Origin: Rhodococcus sp. CH91
Lineage (GTDB): Bacteria > Actinomycetota > Actinomycetes > Mycobacteriales > Mycobacteriaceae
Assembly (NCBI RefSeq): GCF_022554085.1
Contig: NZ_JAKFYR010000007.1
Location: 96,914 to 160,913, forward strand
Length of the DNA stretch: 64,000 bases
Direction: 5' to 3'
Part shown: one piece after another, positions 18,252 to 26,399 of the stretch
Layout of the letters: each line of letters opens with the position of its first letter
Numbering within the stretch: position 1 is the first letter of the stretch
The notes under the pieces: model-generated
Database searches by the model: none
The model's input: only the letters and a program-made list of their open reading frames with translations
Told to the model about the DNA's origin: nothing
Program-made: the position numbers and the translations under genes

Positions 18252-19393
18252 CCGGTGATCTCCCGGCACGCCCGGTAGAAGTCGGACCAGTCGCCTCGTT
18301 CACGCACGACGGCTTCGAGATATTCGTTCCACACCACGCGGTCGGACACCGGGTCCTTCACCACCGATCCCAGGATGCCCGCAGCCACATCGGATGAACG
18401 CAGCACACCGTCGCCGAAGTGCGCCGACAGGGCCAGCCCGCCCGTGACGACCGAGATCGCCTCGGCGGTGGACAACGTTCCCGAGGGCGACTTGAGCTTG
18501 GTCCGGCCGTCGGTGGTCACGCCGCTGCGCAGCTCACGGAAGACGGTGACGACGCGGCGGATCTCCTCGGCTGCCGCCGGCACCGCGGGCAGTTCGAGTG
18601 CGGCGCCGAGCTGTTCGACACGGCGGGTCACGATCGCGACCTCGTCCTCCTCGTCGGCCGGAAGCGGCAGCACTACGGTGTTGAACCGCCGGCGCAGCGC
18701 CGAGGACAGATCGTTGACTCCGCGGTCGCGGTCGTTCGCGGTGGCGATCACATTGAAACCCTTCGCCGCCTGCACCTCGATGCCGAGTTCGGGGACCGGG
18801 AGGGTCTTCTCGGACAGGATGGTGATCAACGCGTCCTGCACGTCGGCGGGGATACGGGTGAGTTCCTCGATCCGGGCGACGGCGCCCTCGTGCATCGCCT
18901 TCATGACCGGAGAGGCGACCAGGGCGTCGGGACTCGGTCCCTCCGCAAGCAGGCGCGCATAGTTCCAGCCGTAGCGCACGGCGTCCTCGCTCGTCCCCGC
19001 CGTCCCTTGCACGAGCCGGGTGGACGAACCGCTGATCGCGGCGGCGAGATGCTCGGAGACCCACGTCTTCGCAGTGCCGGGAACGCCGAGCAGGAGCAGA
19101 GCGCGATCGGTCGCCAGCGTGGCGACGGCCACCTCCATCAGTCGACGCGGTCCCACATACTTCGGGGTGATCACCGTGCCGTCCGACAGGTCGCCGCCGA
19201 GCAGATAGGTCACCACGGCCCACGGCGACAGCCGCCACGACGGTGGGCGGGGCCGGTCGTCGAGTCGGGCGAGCGCGGCGAGCTCGTGCGCGTACTGCTG
19301 CTCGGCGTGCGGGCGCAGCAGGGCGGTGCCGGATTCGGTGGGCCCGGATGCGGTGGGCCCGGACACGGCGGGGGACGACTCGGCGTCGGTCAA
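18248..19393 (-). CDS. MoxR-type AAA+ ATPase of the cassette
   Basis: 381 residues. The AAA+ core has Walker A GVPGTAKT (G103-T110), sensor-1 N220 in IATAND, and an arginine-rich SALRRRFN after it. The Walker B position reads ARIEEL (E176-E177) instead of the usual DE, an Asp-to-Glu change that may slow or alter hydrolysis. MoxR ATPases work with VWA partners to remodel protein or metalloenzyme complexes. I chose the TTG at 19393: it follows GAGGAG and overlaps the upstream stop (TTGA). Upstream in-frame sequence is the shadow of the DUF5691 gene. Confidence 0.88.
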   Translation of the reverse strand: MTDAESSPAVSGPTASGPTESGTALLRPHAEQQYAHELAALARLDDRPRPPSWRLSPWAVVTYLLGGDLSDGTVITPKYVGPRRLMEVAVATLATDRALLLLGVPGTAKTWVSEHLAAAISGSSTRLVQGTAGTSEDAVRYGWNYARLLAEGPSPDALVASPVMKAMHEGAVARIEELTRIPADVQDALITILSEKTLPVPELGIEVQAAKGFNVIATANDRDRGVNDLSSALRRRFNTVVLPLPADEEDEVAIVTRRVEQLGAALELPAVPAAAEEIRRVVTVFRELRSGVTTDGRTKLKSPSGTLSTAEAISVVTGGLALSAHFGDGVLRSSDVAAGILGSVVKDPVSDRVVWNEYLEAVVRERGDWSDFYRACREITG

Positions 19394-20802
19394 CTCAGCT
19401 CCTCGTGGATCGTCTTGCGGAGAGTCAGGATGTCGGCTGCGCTTGCGAACAGGTGCAGGCGCCCGAGATCGTCGGTGCGGTTCGCGGCGTCGGCGAGCAG
19501 ATCGGCGAGATCGAAGGGCGCCCGGTGCGCGAGCAGAGCCAGGACATCGCGGACGACGGGGGTCGTCGTCAGTGTCGTGTACAGCGCGGTGAGCACCTTC
19601 TCGGCGACGTCGTGCGGCCACGGCGCCGGGAGAGCGGCGAGCAGACCGCCGTCGAGCATCCTGGCGGCGGGTGCCTGTCGAAGATGCGTCAGCAGGACCT
19701 CGCGGGGCAGCACCCGTGCGACCGAGACGTCGACGGCGCTGGTGCAGCGCAGCAACGCCGCAGCCCATTCGCCGTCGTGCTGCCGGGCGGTCGCCACGCC
19801 CCAGGCTTCCGTCAGAGCCGCCCGCAACCGCTCGTCGATGTCGAGTTCGAGGGGTGCGCTGCCGCCTCCCGGACGGGGCCACAGCGACAGCGGCGCCGCG
19901 GAGACCGCCGCAGCGACCAGATCTTCCGCCCGGTGAGCCCGAGCGTCGCCGAGACCGTCGCGCAAGGCGTCCGGATCCAGGCGATCCGGTACCTCGACGG
20001 TGAGGCTGGACCCGTCGATGCGCACCCACTGCTGCGCACGCACCCCCATGCGATACGCGAACCCCGAGGCGGGCAGACGGGGGAGAAGGTCGAGTGCCAC
20101 GGCACGGACCTTGCTGCTGCGGTCGTCGAGAGCGTGCTCGAGCAGTTCTTCGTCGTACGGGCCGAGACCGACCTCGAGCAGTGCCAGCAACTCGGCGCGC
20201 CGGCCCGCGGTGTGCGAACTCCACGAGGCCGCGAGCATCGCCGTGGCGGCCGCCGGATCGTGCGCCCGCGACGCCTCGAACCATCGGCGGCGGCGAGCGG
20301 GCGGACCGTCGTGCCAGGCTGTCTCGTCGTTCGGATCCGGAGGCAGCAGATCCACCCACTCCGGGTTGCGTGAGGCCACCCAGCGTCCCCGCGTCCCGGT
20401 CAGGGCGACGAGCCGGTCGCGGTGTACCGCGTCGGTGGCCGCCACGGCCAGCAGGTCGACCACGATGTCGTGCGACGCCCGGAATCGCGCGGCCACCTCG
20501 AACCACTCGTCGAGCAGGGGGGAGCGCACCGCGAGCAGTGCACGCAGACGTTCGGCCGCAGCGCCCGGAAGGACGGGACGGTCGTCGTCCGGAGCGGGTG
20601 CGGGCAGGTCGCGGACGACGGGCACGGTCGCCGCGGTGAGGAAGGCCGATTCCAGGGCCACAGCCGCGAGCAGGGCCGAAGCGTGGTCGCCGGCGAGATC
20701 GGCGGCGGCCTCGGCGGTGTGCAGCGAGGCGAAATCCGGCGTCGATCGCGCAGTTCCGAGAAGTGCTGCTGTGGTGAGCGATTCGGGGACTGTTCCGGTC
20801 AC
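19390..20802 (-). CDS. DUF5691 family protein of MoxR cassette
   Basis: 470 residues, no signal or membrane segment. It is rich in Ala, Leu, Arg and Asp and looks like a helical repeat protein: SSKVRAVALDLLPRLP is HEAT-repeat-like. The conserved-looking N-terminus is LTTAALLGTAR. The GTG at 20802 is preceded by GAGG six bases upstream and overlaps the SWIM gene stop (GTGA). An ATG at 20817 would add five residues. The partner genes suggest a scaffold or substrate-recognition part of the ATPase system, but no activity is known to me. Confidence 0.8.
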   Translation of the reverse strand: MTGTVPESLTTAALLGTARSTPDFASLHTAEAAADLAGDHASALLAAVALESAFLTAATVPVVRDLPAPAPDDDRPVLPGAAAERLRALLAVRSPLLDEWFEVAARFRASHDIVVDLLAVAATDAVHRDRLVALTGTRGRWVASRNPEWVDLLPPDPNDETAWHDGPPARRRRWFEASRAHDPAAATAMLAASWSSHTAGRRAELLALLEVGLGPYDEELLEHALDDRSSKVRAVALDLLPRLPASGFAYRMGVRAQQWVRIDGSSLTVEVPDRLDPDALRDGLGDARAHRAEDLVAAAVSAAPLSLWPRPGGGSAPLELDIDERLRAALTEAWGVATARQHDGEWAAALLRCTSAVDVSVARVLPREVLLTHLRQAPAARMLDGGLLAALPAPWPHDVAEKVLTALYTTLTTTPVVRDVLALLAHRAPFDLADLLADAANRTDDLGRLHLFASAADILTLRKTIHEELS

Positions 20803-22091
20803 CAGGTCCTCACGCATCCTTCGGTGAACAGTGACACCGGGGTGAGCGACACCCCGTCCCAGTCGCCGCAGACGGTGACCGGATGCCCGCCTGCGACGGC
20901 ATGCAGCCGCCATCGGCCGTCGTCGTCGCCGGTGATGGGCACGGCGCGTCCGGACCGGTCGACGACGAACCAGCCGTCGTCGGTGTCGACGGGCACGACG
21001 GAGCCGAGCAGAACCGGCCATGCGCGCAGCCACGGATCTGCTCCCCGCATGCGCGCGTACTCGTCCAGTGCGGTGTCCAGATCGGTCGCCGGGAGTGTCG
21101 TGAACGGCTCCGGATCCGAGTGCCGGCGACCCGGCACCGCACGTAGAGGGGCGGACGCGGGGTAGAAGTGCAGGTCTGCGTCGATCGACGAACCCGGGGC
21201 AGGCATCGAGGTGGTGAACCGTGCCGTGCCGTGCGCGAAGTCGAGGAGAAGTGCCCACCGGCCGGTAGCACGTCCTCGCAACCAGATCCTGCGGGTGAAC
21301 ATGCGGCTCTCCTCGGTGATGCGCGTCGCGAGGACCTGCCAGCGGTCGCGCACCGCGGGTTCGGCGCGCACCTCCTCGACGCGGACACCGAACCCGAGGT
21401 GAGTACGGAGCGACCGCACGAGCGGACCGGGCAGTTCGTTGCGCTGCCGGTACGCGACGACCATCAGATGCAGACGTGCATATTCGGTGAGCAGGCGGGC
21501 GGGCCAGTCCTCGTCGCGCTCGACCACCGACGCCAGCGTGCGCAGGCTCGAGGCCACGCCGGGCGCCTGGGCGTCCACCATGCGGGCGGCGATCTCCTCG
21601 TAGGTGTCGTAACCGTGATCGACCGAACCGAGACCGTGCCGGATGCGGTCGGTGAGCCACCGGTCGAGGTCCTCGAGTCCTGCCGCGACCCGTTCGGCGC
21701 GGCGCTGGGCGGCCGCCGGATCGGGCACCTTCACCGGTTCGTCGGCCGGCGGGTCCGGGATCGTGGCGGCAGCGGCCCGGGCCGAGAGCCATTCGACGAC
21801 GAAGGCGGGCGGATCACCCGCGGCCAGCGCGCCTTCGGACCACCGCACGAGCAGCGACAAGGCGTGCTTGCAGGGCACCTTCCGGCTCGGGCACGAGCAG
21901 AGGAAGGCGGGCGCGTTCGGATCGATCGCGGTGCGGTAGGGCGTCGTGCCGCGTCCGCGGCACAGTCCCCACAGCACCGCACCGTCGTGGCCGGTCTCGG
22001 CCCACGCCGCAGCCACGCCGCGCGCCGCCGTCATCGAGGACGGATCGGGCGCGACGGCGTTGATCTGCTGGAGGGTCCAGGGCGTGGTCAC
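20799..22091 (-). CDS. SWIM zinc-finger protein, first gene of MoxR cassette
   Basis: 430 residues. A SWIM zinc finger, CxCx6CxH, lies at C65, C67, C74 and H76 (FLCSCPSRKVPCKHALSLL). SWIM domains bind DNA or protein. The rest is mixed alpha/beta and unrecognised, with several Trp residues in the C-terminal half. The start is GTG 22091, with TACCTT 8 bases upstream and no ribosome site, so it is probably leaderless from its own promoter. It lies 42 bases downstream of bioQ on the same strand and could also be reached by readthrough from there. Confidence 0.85.
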   Translation of the reverse strand: MTTPWTLQQINAVAPDPSSMTAARGVAAAWAETGHDGAVLWGLCRGRGTTPYRTAIDPNAPAFLCSCPSRKVPCKHALSLLVRWSEGALAAGDPPAFVVEWLSARAAAATIPDPPADEPVKVPDPAAAQRRAERVAAGLEDLDRWLTDRIRHGLGSVDHGYDTYEEIAARMVDAQAPGVASSLRTLASVVERDEDWPARLLTEYARLHLMVVAYRQRNELPGPLVRSLRTHLGFGVRVEEVRAEPAVRDRWQVLATRITEESRMFTRRIWLRGRATGRWALLLDFAHGTARFTTSMPAPGSSIDADLHFYPASAPLRAVPGRRHSDPEPFTTLPATDLDTALDEYARMRGADPWLRAWPVLLGSVVPVDTDDGWFVVDRSGRAVPITGDDDGRWRLHAVAGGHPVTVCGDWDGVSLTPVSLFTEGCVRTW

Positions 22092-22099
22092 GAGCGTCG

Positions 22100-22105
22100 A
22101 AGGTA
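22100..22105 (-). promoter_or_regulatory. -10 box of the SWIM-MoxR-VWA cassette
   Basis: TACCTT on the minus strand ends 8 bases before the GTG of the SWIM gene. No ribosome binding site intervenes. No clear -35 box is seen. Confidence 0.4.
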
Positions 22106-22133
22106 GGGGAGTGGTCCGACAGGTGCGGGGCGA

Positions 22134-22760
22134 TCAGGACGTCGCACGGCTCGCCAGGCGAGCGCGGACGCCGTCGATCAGCAAGCGCAGGCCGAACTCG
22201 AATCGTACGGCCGGGTCGCCGTCGAGCAGGTCGGCGTCGGCGCCGGCCGGTTGCGCGGTGGCGACATCGGGGGAAAGGGGCGCGTGCGTGAGCGCGCCGA
22301 GCTCGGCCAGCTGCGCCCGGGACTGTTCGTCGACCGTGTGGCCGAGGACGTAGTGGAGCAGTGCGTAACCGGTGAGTTCGGCGTAGGCCCGCGACAGACC
22401 GGCGCGTTCCGCGGTGGCGACGAAGGCGTCACGTGCTCGTGAGGTGGTGAGACGGGAGGCATAGGTCGAGGCGACGAGTTCCGCGCCGTCGCGGTGGGCG
22501 AGCAACGCGCCCCGGAAACGATGGGCGAGTTCGGCGATCGCGTCGTCCCAGCTCTCGCTCGTGGAGGGTTCGTCGGCGCCGTCGAGGATACGGTCGGCCA
22601 TGGCGCCGAGCAGGGTCTGCTTGTTGGGGAAGTGCCAGTACAGTGCGCCGGGCTGGACGCCGAGCGACGACGCGAGCTTGCGCATCGTCAGGTCGCCGAG
22701 TCCGTACTCGTCGAGGATCGCCATGGCGCCGTCGAGGACGTCGCCGCGTCGCAACTGCAC
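22134..22760 (-). CDS. bioQ: TetR-family repressor, probable biotin regulator BioQ
   Basis: 208 residues from GTG 22760. The N-terminal TetR helix-turn-helix shows LTMRKLASSLGVQPGALYWHFPNKQTLL, with the C-terminal ligand/dimer domain after it. It is divergent from bioB with two BioQ-type palindromes between them, and a third copy lies at bioF, so repression of biotin genes and of itself is the natural reading. BioQ in Corynebacterium and Mycobacterium acts without its own biotin-ligase domain; it responds to biotin status through other factors. In-frame sequence up to 22892 runs through the operator and is not used. A ribosome-like AGGAG lies 13 bases upstream. Confidence 0.85.
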   Translation of the reverse strand: MQLRRGDVLDGAMAILDEYGLGDLTMRKLASSLGVQPGALYWHFPNKQTLLGAMADRILDGADEPSTSESWDDAIAELAHRFRGALLAHRDGAELVASTYASRLTTSRARDAFVATAERAGLSRAYAELTGYALLHYVLGHTVDEQSRAQLAELGALTHAPLSPDVATAQPAGADADLLDGDPAVRFEFGLRLLIDGVRARLASRATS

Positions 22761-22834
22761 TGCTTCTTCGCTCCTGCTTCTCCCGGGCCGACGGTGGTGA
22801 TCCGCCGTGAATCCGCGCCGGCGGATCCGTGCCT

Positions 22835-22864
22835 TTGACAGTATCGGACGGCTCGCCCTAACCT
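22835..22864 (+). promoter_or_regulatory. bioB promoter
   Basis: TTGACA (22835-22840), an 18-base spacer, then TAACCT (22859-22864). The two BioQ-type palindromes begin at the last base of the -10 box and cover the expected transcript start, the right place for repression. Confidence 0.65.
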
Positions 22865-22893
22865 GAACGCCGTTCAATTGAACGATGTTCAAT
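22864..22893. promoter_or_regulatory. Two adjacent BioQ-type operators between bioQ and bioB
   Basis: TGAACGCCGTTCA (22864-22876) and ATTGAACGATGTTCAAT (22877-22893) are both perfect palindromes of the form TGAAC-N3-GTTCA. Their centres are 15 bases apart. They lie downstream of the bioB -10 box and upstream of bioQ, so one element can control both genes. Confidence 0.85.
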
Positions 22894-22917
22894 TCCTCGT
22901 CACATCAGGAGACGGCA

Positions 22918-23931
22918 GTGACCCAGGCACCCGCACGCACCGACATCCTCGACACCGCTCGCGACCAGGTGCTCGGTCGCGGAATCGGATTCGATCGTGA
23001 TCAGACCCTCGCGGTGCTGCAGCTGCCGGACGAGCACATCGACGACCTGCTGGCAGTCGCACACGAGGTGCGTATGGCCTGGTGTGGGCCGGAGGTGGAA
23101 GTCGAGGGAATCATCAGTCTCAAGACCGGTGGCTGCCCCGAGGACTGCCACTTCTGCTCACAGTCCGGACTGTTCGCCTCCCCGGTGCGTGCCGCGCGGC
23201 TCGACATCCCGTCGCTCGTGGAGGCCGCGAAGCAGACCGCGAAGACCGGCGCCACCGAATTCTGCATCGTGGCCGCTGTGCGCGGTCCCGACGACCGGCT
23301 CCTCGCCCAGGTCGCCGCGGGCATCGAGGCGATCCGCAACGAGGTCGACATCCAGATCGCCTGCTCGCTCGGCATGCTCACCCAGGAACAGGTCGACCGT
23401 CTCGTCGCGATGGGTGTGCACCGCTACAACCACAACCTCGAGACCGCACGGTCGCACTTCCCGAAGGTCGTCACCACCCACACCTGGGAGGAACGCTTCG
23501 AGACCCTGCGCATGGTGCGCGAGGCGGGCATGGAGGTGTGCTGCGGCGGCATCCTCGGGATGGGTGAAAGTGTCGAGCAGCGGGCGGAGTTCGCGGCGGA
23601 GCTGGCCGCTCTCGAACCCGACGAGGTGCCGCTGAACTTCCTGAATCCCCGTCCCGGCACTCCCTTCGGGGACCTCGAGGTGCTGCCCGCGACCGAGGCG
23701 CTCAAGGCCGTGGCGGCGTTCCGGCTGGCGCTGCCGCGCACGATCCTCCGCTTCGCCGGCGGCAGGGAGATCACCCTCGGCGACCTCGGTGCCCGGAAGG
23801 GCATCCTGGGCGGCATCAATGCCGTCATCGTCGGCAACTACCTCACGACGCTCGGCCGTCCCGCCGAAACGGATCTCGACCTGCTCGGCGAGCTGAAGAT
23901 GCCGCTCAAGGCCCTCGGCGAGACGATCTGA
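22918..23931 (+). CDS. bioB: Biotin synthase BioB
   Basis: Radical SAM enzyme that inserts sulfur into dethiobiotin. 337 residues from GTG 22918, which follows CAGGAG. The radical-SAM cluster cysteines are C73, C77 and C80 in [10 protein letters not shown] (CX3CX2C). [12 protein letters not shown] and [12 protein letters not shown] are standard BioB motifs, and [11 protein letters not shown] lies near the C-terminus. It is separated from bioA-F-D by 14 kb but has the same operator. The next gene, bsaP, overlaps its stop by one base. Confidence 0.97.
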   Translation: MTQAPARTDILDTARDQVLGRGIGFDRDQTLAVLQLPDEHIDDLLAVAHEVRMAWCGPEVEVEGIISLKTGGCPEDCHFCSQSGLFASPVRAARLDIPSLVEAAKQTAKTGATEFCIVAAVRGPDDRLLAQVAAGIEAIRNEVDIQIACSLGMLTQEQVDRLVAMGVHRYNHNLETARSHFPKVVTTHTWEERFETLRMVREAGMEVCCGGILGMGESVEQRAEFAAELAALEPDEVPLNFLNPRPGTPFGDLEVLPATEALKAVAAFRLALPRTILRFAGGREITLGDLGARKGILGGINAVIVGNYLTTLGRPAETDLDLLGELKMPLKALGETI

Positions 23932-24131
23932 TGTTCGACCCGTTCACCGGCGAGACGATCGTCGACGGCGCGTGTCGTACTCCCTCCGCCGCAGTGCGAC
24001 TCGGGCTCGAACCGCCCCGCTTCTGCACGCAGTGCGGTCGGCGGATGATCGTGCAGGTCGCGCCGGACGGATGGTGGGCGCGGTGCTCGCGGCACGGGAC
24101 CGTCGACTCGTTCGCGATCGAACAGCGCTGA
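23931..24131 (+). CDS. bsaP: Biotin synthase auxiliary protein BsaP
   Basis: 66-residue protein with four cysteines (C15, C32, C35, C52); FCTQCGRR and RCSRHG look like a small metal- or cluster-binding fold. The ATG overlaps the bioB TGA by one base, so the two are made together. It matches Rv1590, the mycobacterial accessory protein reported to be needed for BioB function through its iron-sulfur cluster. The role here is taken from that family and the bioB coupling. Confidence 0.85.
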   Translation: MFDPFTGETIVDGACRTPSAAVRLGLEPPRFCTQCGRRMIVQVAPDGWWARCSRHGTVDSFAIEQR

Positions 24132-24178
24132 GACCCCGTCTTCCGTCCGGTCGGGTCGCTGCAAGGGTGGGTCTGCCG

Positions 24179-24195
24179 GCCGGCCGATGGCCGGC
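24179..24195 (+). terminator. Hairpin after bsaP
   Basis: GCCGGCC-GAT-GGCCGGC, a 7-bp GC stem with a 3-base loop, lies 48 bases after the bsaP stop. There is no T-tract, which is common for actinobacterial terminators. Confidence 0.4.
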
Positions 24196-24258
24196 GGGAT
24201 GTGACAACCCGGCGAACGGCTCGTATATCTGGAGTCAGGCGTACGACGGGAGGCCGTG

Positions 24259-24882
24259 ATGCGGGTGATGTCGATGGTCGGCGACACGGCGAAAGGGCTG
24301 GGCTCGCTGGTGGGAATCCGCACCGGTACGGAAGAGCCTCGGTATGCGACCGAGGACAGGACCCACGGCCTCGAGATCCGTCGATACGGTCCACGCATCG
24401 CCGCCGAGACGGTCGTGCCGGCCGGTCCGGGAAGTGCCCGCGACACGGGTTTCCGGCGATTGGCCGGGTACATCTTCGGCGGCAACACCGGCAACTCGAA
24501 GATCGCGATGACCGCACCGGTCTCCGAGGCCGCCGAGCCGGACGACTCGCGCCGCATCCGGTTCTTCATGCCGTCGGAGCGGACGATGGACGCCCTGCCC
24601 ACTCCGGAGAACCGGGAGGTGAGGCTGGTCGAACTCCCCGGCGAGACGGTCGCGGTACTGCGTTTCAGCGGTGACCGCGACGCCGCCGCGGTCACCGCGC
24701 ACACCGCCGACCTGCGACGTGCGCTCGCGGACACCGAGTGGGCCCCGACGGGGGAACCCGTCGCCTGGTTCTACGACCCGCCCTGGACCCTCCCGTTCCG
24801 CCGCCGCAACGAGGTGGTCGTCCCGGTGGAGCGGCGCCCCGGGCCGGGTGACCGGCCGGGCTCCGGATCCGCCGCGGGATAG
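24259..24882 (+). CDS. SOUL-family heme-binding protein
   Basis: 207 residues. Features of the SOUL/HEBP family: EEPRYATEDRTHGLEIRRYGP at the N-terminus (read in parts EEPRY and LEIRRYGP), FRRLAGYIFGGN, SKIAMTAPV, and a C-terminal WFYDPPWTLPFRRRNEV, which is the most conserved part. The family binds heme or related porphyrins; the physiological role in bacteria is unclear. ATG 24259 is 5 bases after GGGAGG. GTG 24256 is the alternative. The last 112 bases overlap the 3' end of the convergent DUF488 gene. Confidence 0.85.
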   Translation: MRVMSMVGDTAKGLGSLVGIRTGTEEPRYATEDRTHGLEIRRYGPRIAAETVVPAGPGSARDTGFRRLAGYIFGGNTGNSKIAMTAPVSEAAEPDDSRRIRFFMPSERTMDALPTPENREVRLVELPGETVAVLRFSGDRDAAAVTAHTADLRRALADTEWAPTGEPVAWFYDPPWTLPFRRRNEVVVPVERRPGPGDRPGSGSAAG

Positions 24883-25418
24883 GTCACGACACCCTCGGGG
24901 CCGACGGTCGGCTTCGCGCCCCACAGCCCCAGCTCGTGGAGTCTCGGCTTCGCGCCGTTCATCAGGTGCACGACGGTCCATCCACGGGCGGTGAGCGTGT
25001 TCGCGATCAGCGATCGGTGGCAGCGCCAGGGCATCGGCTCACCGCACAGGATCGCGACCCGCTGCGCCGACGCGAGGGCGGTGAGTTCTGCGAGACCGTC
25101 CTCGAACTCGCCGGTGAGGGTGTAGTCGGCATAGTTCTTGAAACTCGCGTTCTGCCAGCCCGCGTTGATCGCCGGATCGATGTCCCGCTGCCGTGGCCGC
25201 CTGCCCCCGAGTTTCTCGAAGTGCCGATACCCGATGCCGGCGCTGTCGAGCCAGGAGGGCATCGCGTCGGCATCGAACTGCGGGCTGCGGCGCGAGCCGG
25301 GCATCTTGCGGACGTCGACGACCGTCTCGATGTCCGCCGACGCGAGGGTGTCGAGCACGACCTCCTTCGGGCACGTCCAGTGGCCGATCGTCCACAGTTC
25401 ACTCGAGGTGGTGCCCAT
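24771..25418 (-). CDS. DUF488 family protein
   Basis: 215 residues. DUF488 signatures: LWTIGHWTCPKEVV at the N-terminus, VVDVRKMPGSRRSPQF, and CGEPMPWRCHRSLIA with the Cys/Cys-His-Arg motif. The function of this family is unknown. ATG 25418 has GAGAAT 6 bases upstream and no ribosome site, so it may be leaderless. The final 37 or so codons run antisense to the SOUL gene and encode a Gly/Arg/Thr-rich tail that does not look conserved. Family proteins usually end around GVVTYP. Confidence 0.85.
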   Translation of the reverse strand: MGTTSSELWTIGHWTCPKEVVLDTLASADIETVVDVRKMPGSRRSPQFDADAMPSWLDSAGIGYRHFEKLGGRRPRQRDIDPAINAGWQNASFKNYADYTLTGEFEDGLAELTALASAQRVAILCGEPMPWRCHRSLIANTLTARGWTVVHLMNGAKPRLHELGLWGAKPTVGPEGVVTYPAADPEPGRSPGPGRRSTGTTTSLRRRNGRVQGGS

Positions 25419-25531
25419 ACGGTCATTCTCCCCGCCCGGGGCGGTCTCGACACGACAGTCGGTCTGTAACGATCGAACCCCCTTGTCCGACAATCCCGTC
25501 GAACCGTATGACGAGCAAGGGGAGGGTGGGC

Positions 25532-25672
25532 ATGGGCTCGGTCGATGTTCTCGAATGGATCCGTGAAGGTTATCTGGCCGGAGATCCGGTGCGATCCGCG
25601 ATCTTCGTCGGATCGATGTACCTGACGATGCCGCTGCAACTGCTCGCGGTGATCCTGGGAAGGCCCTTCTGA
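25532..25672 (+). CDS. Small membrane protein, 46 residues
   Basis: Begins MGSVDVLEWIREGYL and ends in a single hydrophobic segment (about residues 24-41, FVGSMYLTMPLQLLAVIL) and GRPF. ATG 25532 has an excellent ribosome site (GGAGG, 6 bases). It lies between DUF488 and nrtR and ends at a hairpin shared with nrtR. I do not recognise it. Good start signals, one clear membrane helix and no competing gene support it. An in-frame ATG at 25508 is less likely. Confidence 0.6.
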   Translation: MGSVDVLEWIREGYLAGDPVRSAIFVGSMYLTMPLQLLAVILGRPF

Positions 25673-25689
25673 TCCCGTTTCCCGGGATC
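25671..25689. terminator. Bidirectional hairpin terminator between small membrane protein and nrtR
   Basis: GATCCCG-TTTCC-CGGGATC, a perfect 7-bp stem with a 5-base loop. It includes the stop codon region of the plus-strand small gene and touches the nrtR stop on the other strand. Confidence 0.6.
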
Positions 25690-26399
25690 TACACCGGCGG
25701 CCGCAGGGCGGCGAACTCGTCGGTCACACGCAGCTGCGAATCGGTGAATCGGTAGAGCGCCGGCGGCCGTCCTCCGGTCTTGCCGGAGGGCGCCGTGTTG
25801 CCGGTCCGGGTGAGTACCCCGCGGCGGGCGAGTACGCGCTGGAGGTTGGTCGCGTCGACTTCGTATCCCAGTGCAGCGCAGTAGATGTCGCGAAGCGTCG
25901 ACATCGAGAACTCGGCGGGGGCCAATCCGAACGCGATGTTCGTGTACGACAGCTTCGCGGCCAGGCGCGCGTGGGCGTTCGCGACCATCACCCCGTGGTC
26001 GAAGGACATCTCCGGAAGCTGTGACACGGGATGCCAGGCGGTGTCGGGTGGCAGTTGCGGGTCCGAGGTGAGGGGAATGAGCCCGAGATAGGTCGACGCG
26101 ATGGTGCGGGGGCCGGGCACCCGGTGCGGGTCGGAGAAGACCGACAGCTGCTCGAGGTGCGCGACCTTGCGGACGTCGACCTTCTCGGCCAGCTGCCGCC
26201 GCGCCGAGGCCGTGAGGTCCTCGTCGTTCCGGAGTTGCCCGCCGGGGAGCGACCATGTGCCGGCCTGCGGGTCGAGAGCGCGCTGCCACAGCAACACCCC
26301 GAGTTCGGGCTCGTCCCGACGTCTTCCGGAGCCGTCCTCGAAGTGGCGAACCTGGAACACGGCGATGAGCACTTCGTGACGGGTGTTACTATGTGACAT
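25689..26399 (-). CDS. nrtR: NrtR-type NAD synthesis regulator (Nudix-related)
   Basis: 236 residues. The N-terminal Nudix-like domain (about 8-140) has a broken Nudix box: after GGQLRNDE the core reads RQLAEKVDV instead of REUxEExGU (Q69, K73 and D75 replace E, E and G), so hydrolysis is probably lost. The C-terminal winged-helix domain ends in [10 protein letters not shown]. NrtR represses NAD synthesis genes and is released by ADP-ribose-type ligands. It is divergent from nadA-nadB-nadC with a palindrome between. ATG 26399 is 7 bases after TAGGAT with no ribosome site. Confidence 0.9.
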   Translation of the reverse strand: MSHSNTRHEVLIAVFQVRHFEDGSGRRRDEPELGVLLWQRALDPQAGTWSLPGGQLRNDEDLTASARRQLAEKVDVRKVAHLEQLSVFSDPHRVPGPRTIASTYLGLIPLTSDPQLPPDTAWHPVSQLPEMSFDHGVMVANAHARLAAKLSYTNIAFGLAPAEFSMSTLRDIYCAALGYEVDATNLQRVLARRGVLTRTGNTAPSGKTGGRPPALYRFTDSQLRVTDEFAALRPPV

